DNA of 64,000 bases. Source: Mesorhizobium sp. CA8. Its GTDB lineage: Bacteria > Pseudomonadota > Alphaproteobacteria > Rhizobiales > Rhizobiaceae. Made by a program: the position numbers and the translations under genes. Every line of letters starts with the position of its first letter. Position 1 is the first letter of the stretch. This document shows, in pieces, positions 51,752-59,714 of this stretch. The notes under the pieces were generated by a model that saw only the letters and a list, made by a program, of their open reading frames with translations, searched no databases and was not told the DNA's origin. The DNA lies in assembly GCF_020164955.1 (NCBI RefSeq), contig NZ_JAIUHG010000022.1:59474-123473 (forward strand). Direction: 5' to 3'.

Positions 51752-53233
51752 CTAGTTCGCGGCGAGGCTGTTCCCAGACAATCCGGGCAGGGTGACCTGA
51801 TAGACCAGGAACATGGTGTCGACATCGGCGCCGTTCTCGGCCTTGTACGAAGCGCCGACCTGGAACCCGTCCTGGGTCAGGAAATCGTTGTCATTGGCGA
51901 CGAACAGGAAATAGTCGTCGGGCAGCTTCGGATCGAGCACGGAGACCAGCGACATCGCTTCCCACTTCTCCGACAGGTTGTCCTTGTCGTTCGGCGCGCC
52001 ATTGTGCAGGCCGAAGCGGCCAAGCTCGCCCTCGTCGTTGATATCGATGAACGGCGTCAGCTTGGCAGGCGTCACCGATGCATCGAGCACCCCCTTCGGC
52101 GCGACCGGCTTGTCGGCGGCGTCAAACGGGCCGTTGGCGATGTCGGTAGCTGCGGAGAGATCGACGATCTCGATCTTGCGGTAGAGCGACTCATCGCCCT
52201 TGAGTCCTTGGCCGTTGCCTGAGTCGCGCGCCAGCATCAGGAAGCTCTTGTCGGACAGCGCGACGATCTCGCTCTGCGCGGCCACCTTGGTCTTGCCTTT
52301 GGCATCCTTGAAGACCGGCAGCGGCACGACATATTCATGCGCCAGCTTGAGATGGGCGAGATCTGAGGCGTCATAGATCAGCGCGCGGATGTTCTGGCGG
52401 GTCGAACCGGAATCGCCGCCGTCCTGGCGGGGCGCCGACTGCAGCACGGCAATCAAGAACTTGCCGTCCGGCGTCATCGACATGCCTTCGAGGCCCTGGT
52501 TGTTCTGGCGGCCGGTCTCGGGATCCTTCGGATCGGGCTCGGCGGCGCCCGGGCCGGGGTTGTCGGAAGCGAAGTTCGGCTTGCCGTGGCGCATCGGCAC
52601 CAGCGCCGCGGGCGGCTGGGTCGCCGACATCAGCCGGCCTTCGGCCGAGAAGCGGTAGATGTTGGGACCATATTCGTCGGAGATGAACATCGTGCCATCG
52701 GGCAGACGCACGATCGCCTCGTCGTCCAGCGCCAGCTTGCCGTTTTCGGCCTGCGGCAGGATCGGCATATCGCCGGCGGCCTCGCGCACGCCGTTCAGCG
52801 GATCGAGGCCGGTGGCATCGGCGCCCTTGTCGTCGGTCAAGAGCATGGTGTCGGCGAGCGTCGCCTTGACGCCGGTCTGTTCCTGTCCGGCGGCGGGCGC
52901 CGCCCCGGGAGCGGTCGGGGCCAGCTCGATCGAGATGGTGTTGATACGCGGGCGATAGTCGGCGGTGCCGACGACATTATAGCCGCGATCCGGCAGCAGC
53001 CAGAGCGAGCCCTTGTAGCCCGCGCCGTCGCGTACCCAACTTTTGGTGTCGATCGCCATGCCGGACCCCGAACCGAAAGTCTCGCCGAACTTGTCCCTCT
53101 GGTTGGCCGGAATGCGGCCGACGCCGACGAGCCCCTTGTTGACATAGGCGACGCCGTCGGCGAGCGCCGGCGTCATGGCGGTGAACAGGGCAAGCGCCGC
53201 GCCGAGCGCGACGGTTCGGTTGAGGTGTTTCAT
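51752..53233 (-). CDS. secreted esterase-like/phytase-like beta-propeller protein
   Basis: The 493-residue protein has a Sec signal (MKHLNRTVALGAALALFTAMTPALA-D) and the phytase-like propeller domain (PF13449 type): GSGSGMAIDTKSW, LWLLPDRGYNVVGTADYRP, VRLPDGTMFISDEYGPNIYRFSAEGRL, NQGLEGMSMTPDGKFLIAVLQSA and KWEAMSLVSVLDPKLPDDYFLFVANDNDF. Family members are called esterase-like activity of phytase; true substrates are unclear, and phosphate esters are a guess. Acts in the periplasm or outside. The 119-bp gap after it has a direct GAACTAGTT repeat (51729 and 51743). Confidence 0.88.
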   Translation of the reverse strand: MKHLNRTVALGAALALFTAMTPALADGVAYVNKGLVGVGRIPANQRDKFGETFGSGSGMAIDTKSWVRDGAGYKGSLWLLPDRGYNVVGTADYRPRINTISIELAPTAPGAAPAAGQEQTGVKATLADTMLLTDDKGADATGLDPLNGVREAAGDMPILPQAENGKLALDDEAIVRLPDGTMFISDEYGPNIYRFSAEGRLMSATQPPAALVPMRHGKPNFASDNPGPGAAEPDPKDPETGRQNNQGLEGMSMTPDGKFLIAVLQSAPRQDGGDSGSTRQNIRALIYDASDLAHLKLAHEYVVPLPVFKDAKGKTKVAAQSEIVALSDKSFLMLARDSGNGQGLKGDESLYRKIEIVDLSAATDIANGPFDAADKPVAPKGVLDASVTPAKLTPFIDINDEGELGRFGLHNGAPNDKDNLSEKWEAMSLVSVLDPKLPDDYFLFVANDNDFLTQDGFQVGASYKAENGADVDTMFLVYQVTLPGLSGNSLAAN

Positions 53234-53352
53234 CGATATCCCCTTCTAGACGAGCAGAGCGGCCGTTGGCTCAAAAGGGCACGGCATCGACGATGCGGCC
53301 AGCCCTAGCCGTCGAGCGGTCTAGGACGTGAACGTGATGGTTGCATGACAGC

Positions 53353-53499
53353 TTCCTTCTCCCCTCGTGGAGAAGGTGGATCGGCGCGTAGCGCCGAGAC
53401 GATGAGGCGTGCTCCAGCGGAGTGAGACGCTGGTGCCGTCTGGAACACCTCTCATCCGTCGCCTTCGGCGACACCTTCTCCCACAGGGGGAGAAGGGAA
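53353..53499. repeat. 147-bp palindromic repeat element (RIME-like, possible MITE)
   Basis: The ends are long imperfect inverted repeats: TTCCTTCTCCCC..GGAGAAGGT on the left and ACCTTCTCCC..GGGGGAGAAGGGAA on the right, with inner arms GATGAGG and CTCATC and small hairpins GGCGCGTAGCGCC and GTCGCCTTCGGCGAC. The pattern matches the rhizobial intergenic mosaic or palindromic elements known to me from many rhizobia. It lies between the lacI-type gene's 3' end and the phytase-like gene's promoter region, where it may end transcription. The rest of 53234-53507 has no gene. Confidence 0.75.
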
Positions 53500-53507
53500 A
53501 GGGGTGC

Positions 53508-54533
53508 TCAATCGCTCTCTCTTGCAATCAGCTCCAGCGGCCAAACCTCGTGGATGATGCGTGTGCCTTCGGGACCGGCGAAGGCGGGAAGCGAGGCGAG
53601 CAGCATCTCGGCCAGCCTCCGGCCCATCGGCTCCAGCGATGGACGGAAGGCCGTCAGCGCCGGCGAGAAATAGCGGCAGAGCGGCGTGTCGACGATAACG
53701 GTTACGGCGATGTCGTGGCCGGGCCGGATGCCCATCTCGGCCAGCGCCTTGCAGCCGCCGAGCGCCATGGCGTCGTTGTTGAAGATGATGGCGGTCGGCC
53801 TGTCCTTCGCCAGCATTACGCGCGGCGTCACCTGGTAGCCGCCAGCCTCGTTGATGAAGCCGTCGGCGATCAGGCCGGGGTCAACCTCGATGCCGTGCCG
53901 CTTCAGCGCCTTGCGATAGCCGTCGAGGAAGAGATAACCGAAATTGAGATCGAGCGCCGGGCGGATGGCGGCGATGCGGCGGTGGCCGCGCGCCAGCAGC
54001 CGGTCGACCGCATCGCTGCCCGCCTTCTCGAAATCGAGATCGAGGGAAGGGTAGGAGCTGCCGCCCGAGCGGCTGCGGCCGAGCGTGGCGAAGGGAAAGC
54101 CTCGCTCGGTCAGGTAGTCGATGCGTTCGTCCTCGCGGCGCGTCCAGGCCAGCACCACCGCGTCGGCGCGGCGGGTCTCGACAACGCGGCGCAGGCGCTC
54201 CTGCTGGTAGTCTCCAGGCGCGCCCATCACCACGATCAGGTCGAGCCCGCTTTCGGCGAGCCGCGCCTGCAAGCCGGTCAGGAACGGGATGAAGAAGGGC
54301 TCGCCATATTCCTGGTCGCCCGGATGCGGCTGCAGCATGAAGGCGATGGAGCGGGTGGCGCCTTGCCGGAGGCTTCGGCCGGACTGGTTTGGCGAATAAT
54401 TCAGCTCCCTTGCTGCTTCCAGCACGCGCTGGCGTGTGTCGGCATTGACGTCGGCGCGGCCGTTCAGCGCCCGCGACACGGTGCCGATCGAGATGTTCAG
54501 GTGACGCGCAAGGTCGTGGATGCTGGACGCCAA
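53508..54533 (-). CDS. LacI-family transcriptional regulator
   Basis: The 341-residue repressor has an N-terminal helix-turn-helix and hinge (SIHDLARHLNISIGTVSRALNGRADVNADTRQRVLEAARELNYSPNQSGRSLRQG) and a periplasmic-binding-protein-like sugar domain (IAFMLQPHPGDQEYGEPFF to the end). Start is TTG 54533, with GGGGGAG eight bases upstream; a GTG or ATG further up would add residues not seen in the family. It is divergent from the oxidoreductase-ABC operon, and a palindromic operator lies in the shared 198-bp gap, so it most likely represses that operon and itself until a sugar binds. Confidence 0.9.
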   Translation of the reverse strand: MASSIHDLARHLNISIGTVSRALNGRADVNADTRQRVLEAARELNYSPNQSGRSLRQGATRSIAFMLQPHPGDQEYGEPFFIPFLTGLQARLAESGLDLIVVMGAPGDYQQERLRRVVETRRADAVVLAWTRREDERIDYLTERGFPFATLGRSRSGGSSYPSLDLDFEKAGSDAVDRLLARGHRRIAAIRPALDLNFGYLFLDGYRKALKRHGIEVDPGLIADGFINEAGGYQVTPRVMLAKDRPTAIIFNNDAMALGGCKALAEMGIRPGHDIAVTVIVDTPLCRYFSPALTAFRPSLEPMGRRLAEMLLASLPAFAGPEGTRIIHEVWPLELIARESD

Positions 54534-54642
54534 GGACGATTCTCCCCCTGCCTTGGCTAGCACCGGCTGCCGCTCAGGCCAAGGCTTCGGGATAATTTTC
54601 GATAAGCAGCCGATTGACATTCTACGCCATCGGGTGTGTTCT

Positions 54643-54671
54643 CGTAAACGTTTACGGAAATCCGTTTACGG
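54643..54671. promoter_or_regulatory. LacI-type operators (one perfect, one partial)
   Basis: CGTAAACGTTTACG at 54643-54656 is a perfect 14-bp palindrome with the central CG typical of LacI/GalR operators. A second half-site CCGTTTACGG follows at 54662-54671. Both lie in the gap between the repressor gene and the operon starting at 54732. Confidence 0.8.
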
Positions 54672-54731
54672 GTGATGCCGTGGATGCCGTGACACTCGGC
54701 CTGGAGGGGCCGAGCCGAGGAGGAGCGCTGG

Positions 54732-55763
54732 ATGATGAAGGTCGTCCTGGTCGGGTGCGGAGCCATGAGCAAGCACTGGCTCGATGCCGCAAGGCGGGTC
54801 GACGGGCTTGCCATTGCCGGCCTCGTCGATCTCGATGCCGACCGGGCGCAAGCGAGGGCGCGCGAGTACGGGCTCTCCCATGCAGTGATCGGCACCAGCC
54901 TCGACGCCGTTCTCGATGAGACGAAGCCCGACGCCGTATTCGATGTCGTGGTCCCGGCAGCCCGCCGCGAGGTCGCGCTTTCGGCCTTCGCCCATCATTG
55001 CCATTTGCTCAGCGAAAAGCCGCTGGCCGACAGCCCCGACAATGCGCGCGCCATCGTCGAGGCAGCGCGCCGCGCGGGGCGCATCCACGCAGTCGTCCAG
55101 AACCGGCGCTACGTCGTCAATGTCAGGCGCATCAGGCGGTTCCTCGACTCCGGCGCCATCGGCGCGCCGACCAGCATCCATGCCGATTTCTTCGTCGCGC
55201 CGCATTTCGGCGGCTTTCGCGAGGAGATGCGCCACGTGCTGCTGCTCGATATGGCGATCCACACCTTCGATGCCGCTCGCTACATGGTCGCCGGCGAACC
55301 GGCCAGCGTCTACTGCCAGGAATGGGAGCCGGCCAATTCCTGGTACCGCCAGGGCTCATCGGCGAGCGCCGTCTTCGATCTCGGCGGCGGCAAGGTGTTC
55401 ACCTATGCCGGCTCCTGGTGCGCGGATGGTTTTCGCACCAGCTGGGAAGGCAGCTGGCGCATCGTCGCCGAGCGCGGCAGCGTGCTGTGGGACGGCCATG
55501 AGGGGCTCCAGGCGGAAGTGGTTGCGTCCGGCCGCGACGGTATCATCGACAAGACGATGCCGATCGAAGTGCCGCCGCTTGATCCGACCGACCGCGTCGA
55601 CGGCCATTTTGGCATTATCCAGGATTTCATGCACGCGATCGAGACCGGCACCGAGCCGGAGACGCGCGGCGCCGACAACATCAAAAGCCTGGCCATGGTC
55701 TTCGGCGCGATCGAGAGCGCGGAGAGCGGGCGGCGCGTGACAATCGCCAAGGAAGCACAATGA
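54732..55763 (+). CDS. Gfo/Idh/MocA family NAD(P)-dependent oxidoreductase
   Basis: The 343-residue protein has the N-terminal Rossmann motif VVLVGCGAMSKHWLDAA, the HHCHLLSEKPLADSP motif with the catalytic Lys of EKP, and a C-terminal domain with HVLLLDMAIHTFDAARYM. Family members oxidise inositols, sugars or sugar acids; the substrate here is unknown. AGGAGGAGCGCTGG precedes two adjacent ATG codons. It is first in an operon with an isomerase and an ABC importer, and overlaps the isomerase by ATGA. Confidence 0.88.
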   Translation: MMKVVLVGCGAMSKHWLDAARRVDGLAIAGLVDLDADRAQARAREYGLSHAVIGTSLDAVLDETKPDAVFDVVVPAARREVALSAFAHHCHLLSEKPLADSPDNARAIVEAARRAGRIHAVVQNRRYVVNVRRIRRFLDSGAIGAPTSIHADFFVAPHFGGFREEMRHVLLLDMAIHTFDAARYMVAGEPASVYCQEWEPANSWYRQGSSASAVFDLGGGKVFTYAGSWCADGFRTSWEGSWRIVAERGSVLWDGHEGLQAEVVASGRDGIIDKTMPIEVPPLDPTDRVDGHFGIIQDFMHAIETGTEPETRGADNIKSLAMVFGAIESAESGRRVTIAKEAQ

Positions 55764-56668
55764 TGGCAAACCCGCTTCTCGACATCAGGATCGGCACCAT
55801 GGTGCGGGCCAATCTCGACGACCCGGCCGCCTATGTCAGGCAGATCCTGCCGCTCGGATTCGAGAGCATCCAGCCCTTCTTCTGGCAGACATTGGGCGGC
55901 AAGGACCTGAAGCGCCTGGCCGGCGAAATCCGCGAAGCGATCGGCGATGCCGACGTCACCGTGTCGTCGATCGGCGTGTTCGGCAATCCGCTGGAAGGCG
56001 GCGAGGTCGATCGCGGCGTGCTCGCGGCCTGGGAGACGGTGATCGACAATGCGCATTTGTTCGGGACGTCCATTGTCAGCGGCTTCACCGGCCGCATCCG
56101 CGGCAAGAAGCTGACCGACAGCCTGCCGCGCTTCCGCGAGGTGTGGGGGCCGCTGGCCAAGCGTGCCGCAGATAAGGGCGTGCGCATCGCCTTCGAGAAT
56201 TGCGCGATGGACGGCAACTGGGCGAGCGGCGACTGGAATATCGCCCACAATCCTGATGCCTGGGAGCTGATGTTCAACGAGTTGCCGGACGACAACCTCG
56301 GCCTCGAATGGGAACCTTGCCACCAGCTCGTTTATCTCATCGACCCGATACCGCAGATCCGCAAATGGGCGCCGCGCATCTTCCATGTCCACGGCAAGGA
56401 CGCGACGGTGCGCTGGGACGTCATCCGCGAGCATGGCGTGTTCGGGCGCCTGCCTTTCGTGCAGATGCGCACGCCGGGCTTCGGCGACAGCGACTGGACG
56501 CGGGTGATCAGCGAGTTGCGGCTCGCCGGCTACAAGGGCGCCATCGACATCGAGGGCTGGCATGACCCGGTCTATCGCGGCGACCTCGAAATCACCGGAC
56601 AGGCGCGCGCGCTCGACTATCTGAAGCAATGCCGGGGAGGGTCCAGCTACCTGCCAAATCCGGCTTGA
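55760..56668 (+). CDS. sugar phosphate isomerase/epimerase family TIM-barrel protein
   Basis: The 302-residue xylose-isomerase-like barrel has conserved metal and acid residues in VRIAFENCAMDGNW, LGLEWEPCHQLVYLID, FHVHGKDATVRWD and GAIDIEGWHDPVYRG. Together with the upstream oxidoreductase it probably forms a short path that converts an imported sugar or polyol, as in inositol-like catabolism (IolG/IolE pairs). The exact reaction is open. A strong hairpin follows its stop, before the binding-protein gene. Confidence 0.85.
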   Translation: MMANPLLDIRIGTMVRANLDDPAAYVRQILPLGFESIQPFFWQTLGGKDLKRLAGEIREAIGDADVTVSSIGVFGNPLEGGEVDRGVLAAWETVIDNAHLFGTSIVSGFTGRIRGKKLTDSLPRFREVWGPLAKRAADKGVRIAFENCAMDGNWASGDWNIAHNPDAWELMFNELPDDNLGLEWEPCHQLVYLIDPIPQIRKWAPRIFHVHGKDATVRWDVIREHGVFGRLPFVQMRTPGFGDSDWTRVISELRLAGYKGAIDIEGWHDPVYRGDLEITGQARALDYLKQCRGGSSYLPNPA

Positions 56669-56677
56669 TGTGAGGAT

Positions 56678-56700
56678 TGGCCGGCGGGAGGAGCCGGCCA
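56678..56700 (+). other. hairpin upstream of the ABC binding-protein gene
   Basis: TGGCCGGC (56678-56685) and GCCGGCCA (56693-56700) form a perfect 8-bp stem with a 7-nt loop. It lies 9 bp after the isomerase stop. A further palindrome GCGGCGCGCCGC follows at 56706-56717. These could end part of the transcripts or protect the downstream mRNA. Confidence 0.55.
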
Positions 56701-56772
56701 GCACTGCGGCGCGCCGCGCCGAGCCATTGTCGAAAACCCTCCGATGCGAGGGATCAAAAGGGAGGAACGTTC

Positions 56773-57786
56773 ATGAGCATGACGACCAGAAGGACTGTTC
56801 TGCGCTCGACCGTCGTGGCGGCCGCCACGGCGCTCTGCGCCTCGATATCCACCTTGCCGGCGCACGCGCTGGACGCGCAATGGTGCAAGGACGTGCACAT
56901 CCGCTTCTTCGTCGGCGGCGCCGAGGGCGATGCCTTCGGCACCATCGTCTATAATGGCGCCAAGCAGGCGGCTGCCGATCTCGGGCCGAAAGTGGACTAC
57001 ATCTTCTCGCAGTGGGACGTCGAGAAGATGGTGCAGCAATTGCGCGAGGCGGTCGCGGTCAAGCCGCAGGGCATCGCCATGATGGGCCATCCGGGCGATG
57101 CCGCGATCATGCCGCTGGCCGAACAGGCACATAAGGACGGCATCAAGATGATGTACCAGAACGTGCCGGTGCCGAAGGTGGTGGCGGCGTTCGGCGGCGG
57201 CTATGTCGGCGCGCAGCAGGAGCAGCAGGGCCGCGCGCTCGGCGCCGAGGCGTTCAAGCTCGGCAAGCTCAAGGCGGGCGACAAGGCGATCATGATCGGC
57301 CCGTTCGAGAACGAGAACCGCGGCGCGCGCGAGCGCGGCACGGTGGCGGCCCTGAAAGAAGCCGGCGTCGAGGTGATCCAGTTGTCCTCGCCGCCGAGCG
57401 GCGAATGGGCTTCCGATCCGAACCTCGCCATTCCGGTGATCACGGCGGCACTGCTCAACCACCCCGACGTCAAGGCGGTCGGCTATCCAGGGGGCCAGAT
57501 GCTCGGCAATGTCGCGACCTATATGCAGGCGGCGGGCAGGAAGCCGGGCGAGATCTTCAATTTCGGCTTCGACACCAGTCCGCAGATCGTCGAAGGCTTC
57601 AAGGGCGGCTGGGTGCAGCTGACGGCCGACCAGCAGCCGTTCCTGCAGGGTTACCTGCCGATCCTCAGCCTCTGCCAGCAAGTGGTGCTGGGGTTGGCGC
57701 CGATGAATGTCGACACCGGCGCCGGCTTCGTGACGCCGCAGAACTACGAGATCGTCTCCGAGCTGGCCAAGCAGGCATTGCGTTGA
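56773..57786 (+). CDS. sugar ABC transporter substrate-binding protein
   Basis: The 337-residue periplasmic protein belongs to the ribose/fructose-type (peripla_BP_4) family: IRFFVGGAEGDAFGTIVYNGAKQAAADLG, the repeated MVQQLREAVAVKPQGIAMMGHPGD and the late GKPGEIFNFGFDTSPQIVEGFKGG-like segment. The signal MSMTTRRTVLRSTVVAAATA has an RRTVLR motif and may use the Tat route, with cleavage near AHA-LD. GGGAGGAACG gives a strong ribosome site. The gene is flanked by two stable hairpins, as often seen where binding protein must be made in excess of the other ABC parts. Confidence 0.9.
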   Translation: MSMTTRRTVLRSTVVAAATALCASISTLPAHALDAQWCKDVHIRFFVGGAEGDAFGTIVYNGAKQAAADLGPKVDYIFSQWDVEKMVQQLREAVAVKPQGIAMMGHPGDAAIMPLAEQAHKDGIKMMYQNVPVPKVVAAFGGGYVGAQQEQQGRALGAEAFKLGKLKAGDKAIMIGPFENENRGARERGTVAALKEAGVEVIQLSSPPSGEWASDPNLAIPVITAALLNHPDVKAVGYPGGQMLGNVATYMQAAGRKPGEIFNFGFDTSPQIVEGFKGGWVQLTADQQPFLQGYLPILSLCQQVVLGLAPMNVDTGAGFVTPQNYEIVSELAKQALR

Positions 57787-57797
57787 CCTCCCAAGCC

Positions 57798-57824
57798 GCC
57801 GGCCGGGATTATTGCCCGGCCGGC
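57798..57824 (+). other. very stable hairpin after the binding-protein gene
   Basis: GCCGGCCGGG (57798-57807) and CCCGGCCGGC (57815-57824) form a perfect 10-bp GC stem with a 7-nt loop, 11 bp after the stop. It can protect the upstream message from 3' exonucleases and attenuate transcription into the ATPase gene. Confidence 0.65.
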
Positions 57825-57862
57825 GAGATGACCGGCAGACAGTCAATTCCAGCGAGGATCGC

Positions 57863-58650
<788 letters not shown>

Positions 58651-58654
<4 letters not shown>

Positions 58655-59709
58655 GCAAGGCGATGGAACCCGATCTGCAAACTCCTCTGGGAAGGGCAAG
58701 CGGCCAGGTAGCCAAGAAGCCAGCCAAGGAATGGAGCCATCCGTCCAACCACTGGCTGCGCGGCTTCGTCATCGACAACCGCGCAGCGCTTGGCACACTT
58801 GCCGTGTTCATCGTCATGATGGCGGTGTTCATCATCGCCAACCCGACCGTCTTCACCACCTGGTATCTCTACAGTTCTGTGCTGACCACGCTTCCCGTCG
58901 CGCTGTTCGTGGTGGTGCCGCTGGTCTTCGTCGTCACCTGCGGGGAAATCGACCTGTCATTCCCGGCGACGATGGGCTTCGCTTCCTGGGTCTTCGCGCT
59001 GGTGGTGCAGGCCGGCTACGATCCGTTCCTCGGCATTGCGGCGGCGCTCGTTACCGGCACGCTGCTCGGCTTCCTGGTCGGCTCGCTGGTCGTCTATGGC
59101 GGCCTGTCGTCACTGATCGCCACGCTCGGCATGAATTTCCTGTTGCGCGGCTTGATCCAGATCATCAACGAAGGCAAGTCGACGGCGCTGACCGGCGTTG
59201 CCGACAGCTCGGCCTACAAGATCTTCTCTAGCCAGGTCTGGGGCATCCCCGTGCAGATCTTCTGGGCTATCGCCTTCGTCGTTTTCTCGGCGCTGCTCTA
59301 CAACCGCCACCGCTTCGGCGCGCAGGTGAAAGTGGTCGGCGACAATCCTGACAGCGCCAGGCAGATGGGCATCGACGTCAAATGGGTTCGGGTGAAAGTG
59401 TTCGTCTTCGTCGGGATTGGCGCTGCGATCGCCGGCACCTTCTCGGTGATGATCAATTTCACCTGGTGGCCGACGGCGGGCGACGGCTATCTGTTGCCGG
59501 TGCTGGCCTCGGTGTTCGTCGGCGGCACGCCGACCTGGGGCGGCATCGGCACGGTGGTTGGCGGCGCGATCGGCGCGGTCACCGTGTCGTTCATCCAGAC
59601 CGGGGTTGTCGCGGCGGGCCTGAGCGGCTTCTACGTCCAGTTCTTCAACGGGCTGATCATCATCCTGTCGCTGCTCGGTCATAAGTGGAACCAGGCGCGA
59701 TACAGGTAA
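58651..59709 (+). CDS. sugar ABC transporter permease (ribose/fructose type)
   Basis: The 352-residue membrane protein has a polar N-terminus of about 45 residues and then about nine helices. Family motifs are VPLVFVVTCGEIDLSFPATMGFASW, YGGLSSLIATLGMNFLLRGL, GDNPDSARQMGIDVKWVRVKVFVFVGIGAAIAG and LPVLASVFVGGTPTWGG (EAA-like loop). It should form a homodimeric pore with the ATPase next to it. It ends 5 bp before the convergent helicase gene, with no separate terminator visible. Confidence 0.9.
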
Positions 59710-59714
59710 GCCGG

